Source: Sulfitobacter marinus (GTDB lineage Bacteria > Pseudomonadota > Alphaproteobacteria > Rhodobacterales > Rhodobacteraceae). Taken from it: DNA of 64,000 nt. The stretch spans positions 62,001-126,000 of the forward strand of contig NZ_FPAJ01000003.1 in the NCBI RefSeq assembly GCF_900116285.1, read 5' to 3'. Below the pieces are notes generated by a model. The model was not told where the DNA came from, made no database searches, and was given only the letters and a program-made list of their open reading frames with translations. Of the stretch, positions 42,955 through 50,767 are shown one piece after another; position 1 is the first letter of the stretch; each line of letters starts with the position of its first letter. The position numbers and the translations under genes were made by a program.

Positions 42955-42983
42955 AAAGGCCGCGCGTCATCTGCGCGGCCTTT
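42955..42983 (+). terminator. Terminator after phyR
   Basis: AAAGGCCGCGC (42955-42965), 7-nt loop, GCGCGGCCTTT (42973-42983): an 11-bp stem. A smaller TCCTGA/TCAGGA stem overlaps the stop codon region just before it. Confidence 0.8.
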
Positions 42984-43041
42984 ACTGGATGTGTAGAAAA
43001 GCGACGATTAACCCGAACGCAATATGGTCTTGGATAGACGA

Positions 43042-43073
43042 ATGCCCCCGCAGAAATTTGCGGGGGCATCTTT
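43042..43073 (+). terminator. Second strong hairpin downstream of phyR
   Basis: ATGCCCCCGCA (43042-43052), 6-nt loop, TGCGGGGGCAT (43059-43069), then CTTT. An 11-bp stem with a weak U-tract, 58 nt beyond the phyR terminator. It may end a short separate transcript, or be a fail-safe for phyR. No ORF lies in 42984-43164. Confidence 0.55.
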
Positions 43074-43164
43074 ATCATGCCGGATGTCGCCTACGTGGGA
43101 CTTTGTAGCCATTGGTCTTGAGGCTACGAAGGTCCGCTACAGGTTTCATCTCAACGCCGTCATT

Positions 43165-43611
43165 TCATGCCAACGTGTCGCCCGGTCCAGCTATCAACCG
43201 ACGCAACATTGAGGCGAACTGCTCCATCTCTTCATCTTCGCAACGGTCGTCAAACAGATAACCTGCCCGTTTCGAAAATGTGGAAAGAGCTTCAGACAGT
43301 TTTGCGCGCCCAGCATTTGTTGCCACGACGAAGACCAGCCGCGCGTCTCGGTCATCAACTTCACGGTCAATGAGGCCGATTTTTTCCATTGGCGCGGCCA
43401 TTCGCGTGATCGTTGACGCGCTGACATGCATCCGTCTCGCTAAATCAACTCGGGGCAGTCTGTTGGCTGCCGAGCGCTCAAGATGAAGCAGTAGAAGAAA
43501 CTCGTTTACGGATATTCCGTGAACAGCCGAAAATTCGCCACTCAGCCCGGCGCGGAAGTCATCAGCGACCTGGAGCAGGCGCAGCGCATTGGTTGTATAT
43601 AAATCGGTCAT
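43165..43611 (-). CDS. MarR-family transcriptional regulator
   Basis: 148 residues. Winged helix-turn-helix: EFLLLLHLERSAANRLPRVD, LARRMHVSASTITRMAAPME (recognition helix about 62-80), then the wing KIGLIDREVDDRDARLVFVV with the conserved D-R-D-x-R. Dimerising repressor, often of stress or efflux genes. Divergent from the ABA4-like gene (86-nt gap containing a perfect palindrome), so probably controls it and itself. Effector unknown. Confidence 0.85.
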   Translation of the reverse strand: MTDLYTTNALRLLQVADDFRAGLSGEFSAVHGISVNEFLLLLHLERSAANRLPRVDLARRMHVSASTITRMAAPMEKIGLIDREVDDRDARLVFVVATNAGRAKLSEALSTFSKRAGYLFDDRCEDEEMEQFASMLRRLIAGPGDTLA

Positions 43612-43634
43612 ATGGCATATCTATCGCGAGTCGC

Positions 43635-43646
43635 TTGCATATGCAA
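43635..43646. promoter_or_regulatory. Perfect palindrome, candidate MarR operator
   Basis: TTGCATATGCAA, 12 bp, 24 nt upstream of the MarR ATG and 52 nt upstream of the ABA4-like ATG. Flanked by further CATAT repeats. Form and location suit a MarR dimer site. Confidence 0.5.
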
Positions 43647-43697
43647 TCATATAGCAAGAATAGCTTCAACTTGTTCACACCGAAGGAAACACCCGCC

Positions 43698-44135
43698 ATG
43701 GATTTCGAAACACCGTTCTCAATCGCCGGTATCGTCGCAATGATCGGCTGGCTATGCTTGCTTTTCTCGCCGCTCATCCCGAAATGGGCGGACTGGATTG
43801 CAGGAATGGTCCTGCCAATTATTCTATGCTTGGGTTACGTCATTCTGCTCATCATACCGCCCTCTGACAGTGCCGGTGGTTTCGGAACACTTGCCGATGT
43901 GATGGTGCTGTTTTCATATGAACAAGCCGCACTTGCTGCTTGGGTTCACTTTCTCGCTTTTGATCTCTTCATCGGCGCATGGGTCTGCCGGACCGCGCGT
44001 GCGGAAGGCGTGAGCTTCTGGTTCACTGCTCCATGCCTGCCCGTGGTCTTTCTTTTTGGGCCTGCGGGGCTCCTAGCGTTTCAGGTTATCCGCGCCGTTC
44101 GCAATAAAACCATTCGGGCGTCAATATCCGCGTAA
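43698..44135 (+). CDS. ABA4-like (DUF4281) integral membrane protein
   Basis: 145 residues from ATG 43698; the frame extends back to 43593 through the MarR promoter region, which is not plausible coding. Four hydrophobic spans (GIVAMIGWLCLLFSPLIP, WIAGMVLPIILCLGYVILLI, then AALAAWVHFLAFDLFIGAWV, PCLPVVFLFGPAGLLAFQVI). HFLAFDLFIGAW and the FGPAGLL motif are typical of the ABA4/DUF4281 family, whose plant member acts in neoxanthin synthesis. Bacterial role unknown. Probably regulated by the adjacent MarR. Confidence 0.8.
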   Translation: MDFETPFSIAGIVAMIGWLCLLFSPLIPKWADWIAGMVLPIILCLGYVILLIIPPSDSAGGFGTLADVMVLFSYEQAALAAWVHFLAFDLFIGAWVCRTARAEGVSFWFTAPCLPVVFLFGPAGLLAFQVIRAVRNKTIRASISA

Positions 44136-44357
44136 GCCGCCATTCGTGCAGACCGCAGCATCCGTGACTTTGGCCTCAAACCGGACCTTCGCCCTTTTGA
44201 TGATCGTTCCCGAATTGGTCATGCTCGTCACCACATCTGGAAAGGGGCTTGTGCATCTAGGAGGGCCTTTTTGCATTTGGGACAGCAGAACAGGGTCATT
44301 CGGTCAGCACATGCAAAACCCCTTGTCACAGGTTTTGCAGGCGGCATAAAGGACGCC

Positions 44358-45260
44358 ATGAGCACCTGTGCGATCACGATGGTTTATAAGGATTACTGGG
44401 CGCTGTCCCAATGGTACACCCATTACGGTCGCTTACTGGGGTACGAACATCTTTATATCGTCGCCCACGGTCAAGACCCGATGATTGCCAACCTATGCCC
44501 CCGCGCAAACGTCACCACAATTCCCCGCGACAACCTGGAAGAGTTCGACCGCAAGCGGGGCAGATATCTCAATAGTTTCGCGGATGATTTGGGGCAGACC
44601 TATGACTGGATGATCCGAACCGATGCCGACGAATTGATCTGCTTTGATCCGTCGCTTTATGCGTCGTTCGATGACGTCTTTGACAGATCGCAGTCGGATG
44701 CGGTTTTCGCCTTGGGTCTTAACGTTGCCGAAACGATAAACGACCGGGTGTTGGCGGGCAGCCAGATGGCCCTCGGCCACCGATCGACGGCGGTTTTCAG
44801 CGGGCATTACAGCAAAGCTTGGGCCACCAAACGCGGCACCGCCCTGTGGCGGCACGGTATCAAGGTCGCGCCGAGCAAGCTGGCCTCGGCCCCGTTTGAC
44901 CTGCCACAAGGGGTGTATTTGGCCCACCTAAAATACGCCAACGTCAAGGCGCTTGAGCTGGCCAACCAGCACCGCATCGGGGTTGGCAACACCGCCGGAA
45001 AAGGGCTGCCCGGTGCCGCATGGAAAGAAGCCGATAAAACTGCCGATCGATTTTATCTGCATCTGGTCCGCTTTGAGGACAAAGACTGGGCCAGCGCCCG
45101 GGATGAGGCCTATAGCGCCATCACATCAGAGCCTTTCCGCGACGCAAAAGGAAATGTGCTCAGAAGCCTTTCCATCGTATTCAAGAACCGCGTCACATTG
45201 CCAAGTTGGTTCAAAACACGGTTTGGTGCCGATCAGGAAACAGCCCGCAAGCCGGGCTGA
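44358..45260 (+). CDS. Orphan glycosyltransferase, family 2-like
   Basis: 300 residues from ATG 44358 (AAAGGA upstream); 29 further codons in frame to 44271 are unlikely. ITMVYKDYWALSQWYTHYGR, then YDWMIRTDADELICFDPS gives the DADE metal/nucleotide motif of the Glyco_tranf_2_4 group, and GVYLAHLKYAN is a late conserved block. Related in type to the protein at 2129-3139 but outside any polysaccharide cluster. Substrate unknown. Confidence 0.75.
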   Translation: MSTCAITMVYKDYWALSQWYTHYGRLLGYEHLYIVAHGQDPMIANLCPRANVTTIPRDNLEEFDRKRGRYLNSFADDLGQTYDWMIRTDADELICFDPSLYASFDDVFDRSQSDAVFALGLNVAETINDRVLAGSQMALGHRSTAVFSGHYSKAWATKRGTALWRHGIKVAPSKLASAPFDLPQGVYLAHLKYANVKALELANQHRIGVGNTAGKGLPGAAWKEADKTADRFYLHLVRFEDKDWASARDEAYSAITSEPFRDAKGNVLRSLSIVFKNRVTLPSWFKTRFGADQETARKPG

Positions 45261-45322
45261 TCGAGGCTGCACGCGTCGGTCCGCCGCATTACCTTCGGAC
45301 AGCTGGCCAAGTATGATATGCT

Positions 45323-45347
45323 GGAACTGAATCATTCCCCAAGCGTT
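45323..45347 (+). promoter_or_regulatory. EcfG promoter of the DUF883/holin-like operon
   Basis: GGAAC (45323-45327), 16-nt spacer, CGTT (45344-45347): full consensus match, 38 nt before the ATG at 45386. AAGGAGA provides the ribosome site. Confidence 0.75.
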
Positions 45348-45385
45348 TGTAAGGCAAGATAATCAGTTCATTAAGGAGACAAACA

Positions 45386-45715
45386 ATGGTTAAGGAAATG
45401 ACAAAAGACGCGGCAGCAAAAGACGTGAAAGCGGCCAAGGATGTCACCGTAGAGGATCTTTCCCTGCAGATCTCAATTCTCAAGGACGACATCGCAGCCC
45501 TGACAAACTCTGTCAGCACATATGGCAAAACCGCCACCCGTGACGCCGCGAACCAAGCCAAAACAGCAGCACATGACTATGCCGATCTTGGCAAAGCAAA
45601 AGCTGCCGAGGCACAGCAAAACGCCGAAGATTTCATCCGCACGCAACCGGCCACCGCGATGGGTATCGCAGCGGGCGTCGGGTTCCTGATCGGACTGATC
45701 GCGGCGCGTCGGTAA
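45386..45715 (+). CDS. DUF883 (ElaB/YqjD-type) membrane-anchored protein
   Basis: 109 residues. Alanine/lysine-rich helical body (SLQISILKDDIAALTNSVST, then DAANQAKTAAHDYADLGKAK) and a C-terminal membrane anchor (AMGIAAGVGFLIGLIAARR) ending in two arginines, the ElaB/YqjD/YgaM arrangement. E. coli relatives bind ribosomes in stationary phase and are RpoS-controlled; here a perfect EcfG promoter takes that place. The stop overlaps the next gene by 1 nt (TAATG). Confidence 0.88.
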   Translation: MVKEMTKDAAAKDVKAAKDVTVEDLSLQISILKDDIAALTNSVSTYGKTATRDAANQAKTAAHDYADLGKAKAAEAQQNAEDFIRTQPATAMGIAAGVGFLIGLIAARR

Positions 45716-46092
45716 TGCTGAATATTTTATTAGATAGGGTTGCCTTGCGCGCGACCGAAACCGCCCAGACCGCAGCGATCGGTCTGGGTGCCGGCATCTG
45801 CCTGATGGTCGGATCCGTATTTCTTGCTGTCGCGGCATGGCTGTTTTTACTGACACTCACCACCGCGCTGACGGCCTGCCTGATCATGGGCGGCCTGTTC
45901 TTTGGCATCGGTCTAGTGATGATCGCCGCAATGGGCATCCGGTCGCGTCATCTGCAACGCAAAAGAGCCGCCGAAATGCTGCGCCTAGAAGCCGAACGCA
46001 GAGCAATGGGCGCAACTGGGATCGAAGGAATTATCGGCATTGTTGTTGCGCTGATCAACGGCTTTAACGCGGGTAGGAATACCAAAATCTGA
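45715..46092 (+). CDS. Phage-holin-family (YqjE/DUF1469-like) membrane protein
   Basis: 125 residues. Two adjacent hydrophobic helices (AIGLGAGICLMVGSVFLAVA, FLLTLTTALTACLIMGGLFF, running into LVMIAAMGI), a basic amphipathic RHLQRKRAAEMLRLEAERR stretch, and a weak C-terminal hydrophobic segment. Matches the YqjE-like 'phage holin' family that accompanies DUF883 genes; there is no phage context. Translationally coupled to the DUF883 gene and hence under the same EcfG promoter. Confidence 0.8.
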   Translation: MLNILLDRVALRATETAQTAAIGLGAGICLMVGSVFLAVAAWLFLLTLTTALTACLIMGGLFFGIGLVMIAAMGIRSRHLQRKRAAEMLRLEAERRAMGATGIEGIIGIVVALINGFNAGRNTKI

Positions 46093-46136
46093 TCTACGGG
46101 ATCAACACCCCGTCCGGTTCACGGGCGGGAGGCAGC

Positions 46137-47075
46137 CTATATGGGCTTTGTCCTATCCGTATTCACGAAATCATCTGCAACCACTGCGCCGCGTTCCCCA
46201 ACGGGGCGCGGCGGGCCTACGGTCGTATCATGATGTATGCGCAATTCGACCTGCGCATTCCATGACGCGCCCATCAGTACCAGAAAGCTACTGATCCACA
46301 ACCAAACCAACATCGCTACCACCGCACCGATGGACCCGTAGACCTGATTGTAGTTTCCGAAATTGGCAACGTAATAGCTGAACAGATATGACACGATTGC
46401 CCAGGACATGACCGCAAAGACGGCACCAACTGTCAGCCAACGCGCCCGTGCGCCGCGCCGGTTCGGGCCAAAGCGGTATAAAACACCGATCCCCACCAGC
46501 AACACTGAGATCGCGATGCTCCAACGGATCAAATCCGCGACGATGACATCGGACCTGCCCAGCGGGATAAACGACAAAACGATGGGCGCGACAACAACGG
46601 TCAGCAATGCGATGATCCCGACCGTTACCAACCCAAGGGTTAACGCCAAAGCCCGCAGATAATGCCGCGCAAAGTTCCGATTTCGCTCGTGGTAGACACT
46701 GTTCAAGCCGATCATCATTGCGCCGACCCCGGCCCGCGCCGACCAAAGCGCAACAAGAACCGAGACCGCCCCCGCCCAGCCCAACGTCTCCGAACTGGTG
46801 GTCACCAGCGACACGATCTGTTTGTTCATGATGGTATAGACATCGTTGGGCAGCAGGCCGCGCATCTCTTCCAGTTGGGCGATCACCACGACCGGATCAG
46901 AGATCAGGCTTAGCAGCGTCACCAACGCAGCCAGCGCCGGAAACAGCGACAACATCCCGTAAAAGGCCACCCCGGCCGCCACCATTGCGATATTCAACTC
47001 GCTGATATCAGCGATGGTTGCCTTGAAAGCCGCCCAGTAAATCCTGACTCTATGCACCGACACAAATCCCAACAA
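46137..47075 (-). CDS. YihY/BrkB family inner-membrane protein
   Basis: 312 residues with six membrane spans. Family features: AAFKATIADISELNIAMVAA, AGVAFYGMLSLFPALAALVT at the N-terminus, VSVLVALWSARAGVGAMMIG, and FALNY-like IGLNSVYHERNRNFARHYLR in the middle, ending IGAVVAMLVWLWISSFLVLM. Often misnamed ribonuclease BN. Function not established; suggested in envelope stress. Convergent with the holin-like gene. Confidence 0.88.
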   Translation of the reverse strand: MLGFVSVHRVRIYWAAFKATIADISELNIAMVAAGVAFYGMLSLFPALAALVTLLSLISDPVVVIAQLEEMRGLLPNDVYTIMNKQIVSLVTTSSETLGWAGAVSVLVALWSARAGVGAMMIGLNSVYHERNRNFARHYLRALALTLGLVTVGIIALLTVVVAPIVLSFIPLGRSDVIVADLIRWSIAISVLLVGIGVLYRFGPNRRGARARWLTVGAVFAVMSWAIVSYLFSYYVANFGNYNQVYGSIGAVVAMLVWLWISSFLVLMGASWNAQVELRIHHDTTVGPPRPVGERGAVVADDFVNTDRTKPI

Positions 47076-47135
47076 CTGCAGCTTTTATGACGGGCCACCG
47101 GTTGCCGATCAAGAGGCGGCCGCGCCTGACACTGC

Positions 47136-47987
47136 TTATTCCTCTTCTTCGACCTCGTCGCGCACCTGCCCCCACGCCACGAGGGTAAAGATGATCGTAC
47201 CCCCGACGATATTGCCAGCAAGTACCGGAATAAAGAAACCAAACAGCGCGCCGCCAAGGCCCAACTGACCATCCAATATCATCACGGCCATCTCGACCGA
47301 TCCCGCGACAATATGGGCAAAATCCCCCGCTGCGATCAGCCATGTAAAGATCAGGATCAAAAAGAACGACGATTCATCGGCTTGCGGCAGCATCCACACA
47401 ATCAACGCCACAATGACCCCAGCCGGAATGGCACGCCAGAACCCCTCAAACGCACCCATATGCGTTGCATGGTGCGACAACTCCAGAACCGCCGGAATGA
47501 TGTCAGACGACAATGCGGGCGTCCAGATAAACAGCGCCGCCGCGGCAAAAGCCCCAACCACATTTGCGCTTAGAACGATGCCCCACAGCCGCAGCATACA
47601 CATCACTGAATGCCAGGTTTTGGCGCGCATGACCGGCAAAACAGTGGTGATTGTATTTTCGGTAAATAGTTGCATCCGGCCCATGATCACAGCCAGAAAG
47701 CCCAGTGAATAGCCCAGATTCTCGATCAAGAACCGATGGGGTGTATCGGGTAGATAGGTCCTCAGGACCGCCTCGCCCAGAACAGACAGGCTGATCATGA
47801 TGCCCGCTGCAATACCCGACCATATCAATGACCGCTTTGTGCGCTTCAGCTCTTCTTCGCCCTCACGACGGATCACCTCATAGATCAACTTTGGCGACAG
47901 GGATGTCGCCTGCGAGACGGAACGTTCTTCGTCCTCCGTCTCTTGGCGTTTTTTTCGGGACACACTGCGTTGAATCAAAGGGGCCAT
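47136..47987 (-). CDS. Formate/nitrite transporter (FocA/NirC) family protein
   Basis: 283 residues. After a hydrophilic, acidic ~50-residue N-terminus (QETEDEERSVSQATSLSPKL) come six helices with SLIWSGIAAGIMISLSVLGE and NLGYSLGFLAVIMGRMQLFT, the first FNT signature, and NVVGAFAAAALF as the second. Pentameric channel family passing formate, nitrite or hydrosulfide. The N-terminal extension and the ELFTENT-type (QLFTENTITT) loop place it in the YfdC-like subgroup rather than FocA proper. Substrate uncertain. Confidence 0.88.
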   Translation of the reverse strand: MAPLIQRSVSRKKRQETEDEERSVSQATSLSPKLIYEVIRREGEEELKRTKRSLIWSGIAAGIMISLSVLGEAVLRTYLPDTPHRFLIENLGYSLGFLAVIMGRMQLFTENTITTVLPVMRAKTWHSVMCMLRLWGIVLSANVVGAFAAAALFIWTPALSSDIIPAVLELSHHATHMGAFEGFWRAIPAGVIVALIVWMLPQADESSFFLILIFTWLIAAGDFAHIVAGSVEMAVMILDGQLGLGGALFGFFIPVLAGNIVGGTIIFTLVAWGQVRDEVEEEE

Positions 47988-48132
47988 TTGGCTGCTCCCG
48001 CAAATAGGTTACATTCCGCGCCCGGTCGCGCGCAGATGCATATGACCAAAGCAGTTAATTGTGGTTGTGATTTGGGGTTAATCTAGCGCAGAAATCACAC
48101 AATCACATAAGCTAACGCAGGCAGGGCCTAAA

Positions 48133-49383
48133 ATGTTCACCGAAAATTCCGAACTCACACAGGCAATCCGCGCCAAATTCGCCCATGTCGACAGCTGCCC
48201 CTTCCAAGGGCCACGCATTTTCTTTGAAAACGCAGGTGGTGCGTTGACCTTGAACACGGTCGTTGAAACCTCGGCGCTCTTTGCGGCGATCCCCGATAAT
48301 CAGGGCCGCGACAACCCTGCTTCCCATGCGCTTGTGTCAAAAATCAAACAGGCCAAGGCCGATATGGCAGTGTTCTTTAATGCGCCCGGCGGCCAGTTTT
48401 TCGTCGGCGAAAGCGGGACCGAGCTGACATTCCGTCTGATCCGCACCGCGGCCATGGGCACCCCCGATGGTGCGGTGATCGGCTCTAGTGTTGAACATCC
48501 TGCCTCGCGCAGTGCTGCGCAACATTGGGCCGCGATGGCTGGCAAACCCTATATCAACGTCCCCCATGATGATGCGACAGGGCAGGTCACGCCCGCCGCC
48601 TATGCCGCGCTGATGACACCAGAGGTCAGGGTCGCCACAATCCTGCATACTTCGCCCGTCACCGGCATCGCCAATGATGTCGCCGGTATCACTGCCGCCA
48701 TCCGCGCGGTTGCGCCCGATGCGTATGTCTTTGTCGATGGCATTCAACACGCCAGCCACGGGCGCATCGACATCGCCAGCTATAACATCGACGGCTATGT
48801 GATCTCGCCCTATAAATTGTTCTCGCGCCACGGCTATGGCATTGCTTGGGCGTCTGGTCGCCTTAGCGCGTTGCCCATCGAAACGCTAAAGGGCGGTCCG
48901 GCAGGCAACTGGGAAATGGGCACCCGTGATACCGGCTCCTATGCCACGTTCAGCGATGTGGTGCGCTATTTCGAATGGCTGGGACAACAGGTATCGGATG
49001 AAACCGCCCCCCGCGCCCGAATCGAAGCCGCCGGTGCCGCGATCCACGGCCATGAAAAACAACTCACCGATGCCATGCTGTTCGGCACGGGCAACCTCGC
49101 CGGTCTGGCCGATCTGCCGGATGTCACAATCTTGGGCGGTGCCGACAACCCCGACCGCGAAGGGTTGGTGTGCTTTGCCCTCAAATCCGTTCCCGCCGCC
49201 AAAATCGTCGAACAGCTCAACGCACAAGGCATCCGCACCCACCTGCGCAAGGCCGATCATTACTCGGGCAACATTCTCACCCCGCTTGGCCTAGACGCTG
49301 CCGTGCGCGTGTCGCTGTGCCACTATAATACAATGGACGAAGTCCGCACATTCCTCACTGCAATCAAGGACATCGCTGAATAA
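48133..49383 (+). CDS. Class V aminotransferase-fold PLP enzyme
   Basis: 416 residues. Cysteine desulfurase/isopenicillin N epimerase-like layout: FFENAGGALT (substrate loop), FFVGESGTELTFRLI, SSVEHPASRSA, VFVDGIQHASHG with D202 and H206, and the Schiff-base lysine K228 in DGYVISPYKLFSRHG. No mobile-loop cysteine typical of IscS/SufS is obvious. Candidate reactions are amino-acid lyase, transaminase or desulfurase. It precedes the M20 gene by 100 nt on the same strand, at the start of the peptide/amino-acid region. Confidence 0.82.
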   Translation: MFTENSELTQAIRAKFAHVDSCPFQGPRIFFENAGGALTLNTVVETSALFAAIPDNQGRDNPASHALVSKIKQAKADMAVFFNAPGGQFFVGESGTELTFRLIRTAAMGTPDGAVIGSSVEHPASRSAAQHWAAMAGKPYINVPHDDATGQVTPAAYAALMTPEVRVATILHTSPVTGIANDVAGITAAIRAVAPDAYVFVDGIQHASHGRIDIASYNIDGYVISPYKLFSRHGYGIAWASGRLSALPIETLKGGPAGNWEMGTRDTGSYATFSDVVRYFEWLGQQVSDETAPRARIEAAGAAIHGHEKQLTDAMLFGTGNLAGLADLPDVTILGGADNPDREGLVCFALKSVPAAKIVEQLNAQGIRTHLRKADHYSGNILTPLGLDAAVRVSLCHYNTMDEVRTFLTAIKDIAE

Positions 49384-49397
49384 TCGCGCCGGGTATG

Positions 49398-49419
49398 TTT
49401 CATTTTGCAAAATAAACTC
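49398..49419 (+). repeat. Dispersed 22-nt intergenic element, copy A
   Basis: Begins TTTCATTTTGC and ends AAATAAACTC; differs from the copy at 60817-60838 at one base (A versus C in the middle). Lies 15 nt after the class V aminotransferase stop, in the gap before the M20 gene. Confidence 0.65.
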
Positions 49420-49483
49420 AAATCCGACGGTCCATTCCTAGACACCGCTTGCCATATGGGCGCGCCCGTTCAAACATGCGCCC

Positions 49484-50764
49484 ATGACAAACACAGTTTC
49501 CGCAGCAATCATCGCCAAGCGCGATGACCTCATCGCCCTCACTCAGGATCTAATTCGCATTCCGACGCTTAACCCGCCGGGCCGCGACTACCGATTGATT
49601 TGCGAATACCTTGACCAACGCCTGAAAAAGCACGGGTTCGAGACACAGCTGATCCGCGCCCATGGCACTCCCGGTGACAGCACGAAATACCCCCGTTGGA
49701 ACATCATCGCCCGCCGCGAAGGGACGCGCGCTGGCGAAACCGTGCATTTCAACAGCCACACCGACGTGGTCGAGGTCGGTGCCGGCTGGACCTTTGATCC
49801 CTTCGGTGCCGAAATCTCGGATGGCAAGATTTACGGGCGCGGCACCTGCGATATGAAGGGCGGGCTGGCCGCGTCCATCATCGCCGCCGAGGCGTTTATC
49901 GAAACGCATCCCGACTTTGCTGGCGCAATCGAAATTTCTGGCACAGCAGACGAGGAATCCGGCGGCTACGGCGGTGTGGCCTATCTGGCGGAACAAGGGT
50001 TCTTTAACCCCGAACGGGTCCAGCATGTGATCATTCCAGAACCCCTGCAAAAAGACCGCATTTGTCTGGGTCACCGTGGCGGCTGGTGGGCCGAGATTGA
50101 AACCAAAGGCGAGATTGCCCACGGGTCCATGCCATTCCTTGGCGATTGCGCGGTGCGGCACATGGGGGCCGTCCTGACCGAGTTCGAAAACAAGCTGTTC
50201 CCCGCCATGGCCGCGCGACACACGGATATGCCCGTCGTACCCGAAGGGGCGCGCAGTTCGACCATGAACATCAATTCGATCCATGGCGGTCAAAAGGAAA
50301 ACGATGATGATTTCGACGGTCTGCCCGCCCATTGTGTGCCCGACAGTTGCCGGATCACCATCGACCGACGATTCCTGCTCGAAGAGCCGCTTGACCAAGT
50401 GCGCGGCGAAGTGCGCGCATTGCTCGAAGGGTTGAAGGAAACACGGGTTGATTTCGACTATGAGCTGACCGAGCTAAATTCGGTTCTGCCCTCAATGACC
50501 GACCGTGACGCGCCCGTGGTTCAGACCGTGGCCAATGCGATCCAAGACATCATGGGCAAAGCCCCTGAATATGTCGCTTCGCCCGGGTCATATGACCAGA
50601 AGCACATCGACCGGATCGGCAAGCTCAAGAACTGCATCGCCTATGGCCCCGGCCTATTGGAACTGGCGCATAAGCCGGATGAATATATCGGCATCGATGA
50701 CATGGTCGACAGCGCCTGCGTGATGGGTGCGGCCTTGGAAACGCTGCTTTTACCGAAAGACTAG
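49484..50764 (+). CDS. M20-family deacylase/peptidase (ArgE/DapE type)
   Basis: 426 residues. Dinuclear metal site residues in order: H in VHFNSHTDVV, D in GRGTCDMKGG, the catalytic ADEESGGYGG glutamates, and a final H in the QKHIDRIG region. A dimerisation lid follows from about residue 205 (GGWWAEIETKGEIAHGSMPF). Cytoplasmic; hydrolyses N-acyl amino acids or dipeptides. Sits upstream of a dipeptide-type ABC system, consistent with processing imported peptides. Exact substrate unknown. Confidence 0.9.
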   Translation: MTNTVSAAIIAKRDDLIALTQDLIRIPTLNPPGRDYRLICEYLDQRLKKHGFETQLIRAHGTPGDSTKYPRWNIIARREGTRAGETVHFNSHTDVVEVGAGWTFDPFGAEISDGKIYGRGTCDMKGGLAASIIAAEAFIETHPDFAGAIEISGTADEESGGYGGVAYLAEQGFFNPERVQHVIIPEPLQKDRICLGHRGGWWAEIETKGEIAHGSMPFLGDCAVRHMGAVLTEFENKLFPAMAARHTDMPVVPEGARSSTMNINSIHGGQKENDDDFDGLPAHCVPDSCRITIDRRFLLEEPLDQVRGEVRALLEGLKETRVDFDYELTELNSVLPSMTDRDAPVVQTVANAIQDIMGKAPEYVASPGSYDQKHIDRIGKLKNCIAYGPGLLELAHKPDEYIGIDDMVDSACVMGAALETLLLPKD

Positions 50765-50767
50765 GTT

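Noticed and set aside
45715-46092. Prophage remnant because of the holin-like gene
   Set aside because: The family name is historical; the gene is coupled to a DUF883 gene and no other phage gene is nearby.
46137-47075. Ribonuclease BN
   Set aside because: The YihY family was once misassigned this name; the protein is an integral membrane protein without nuclease motifs.
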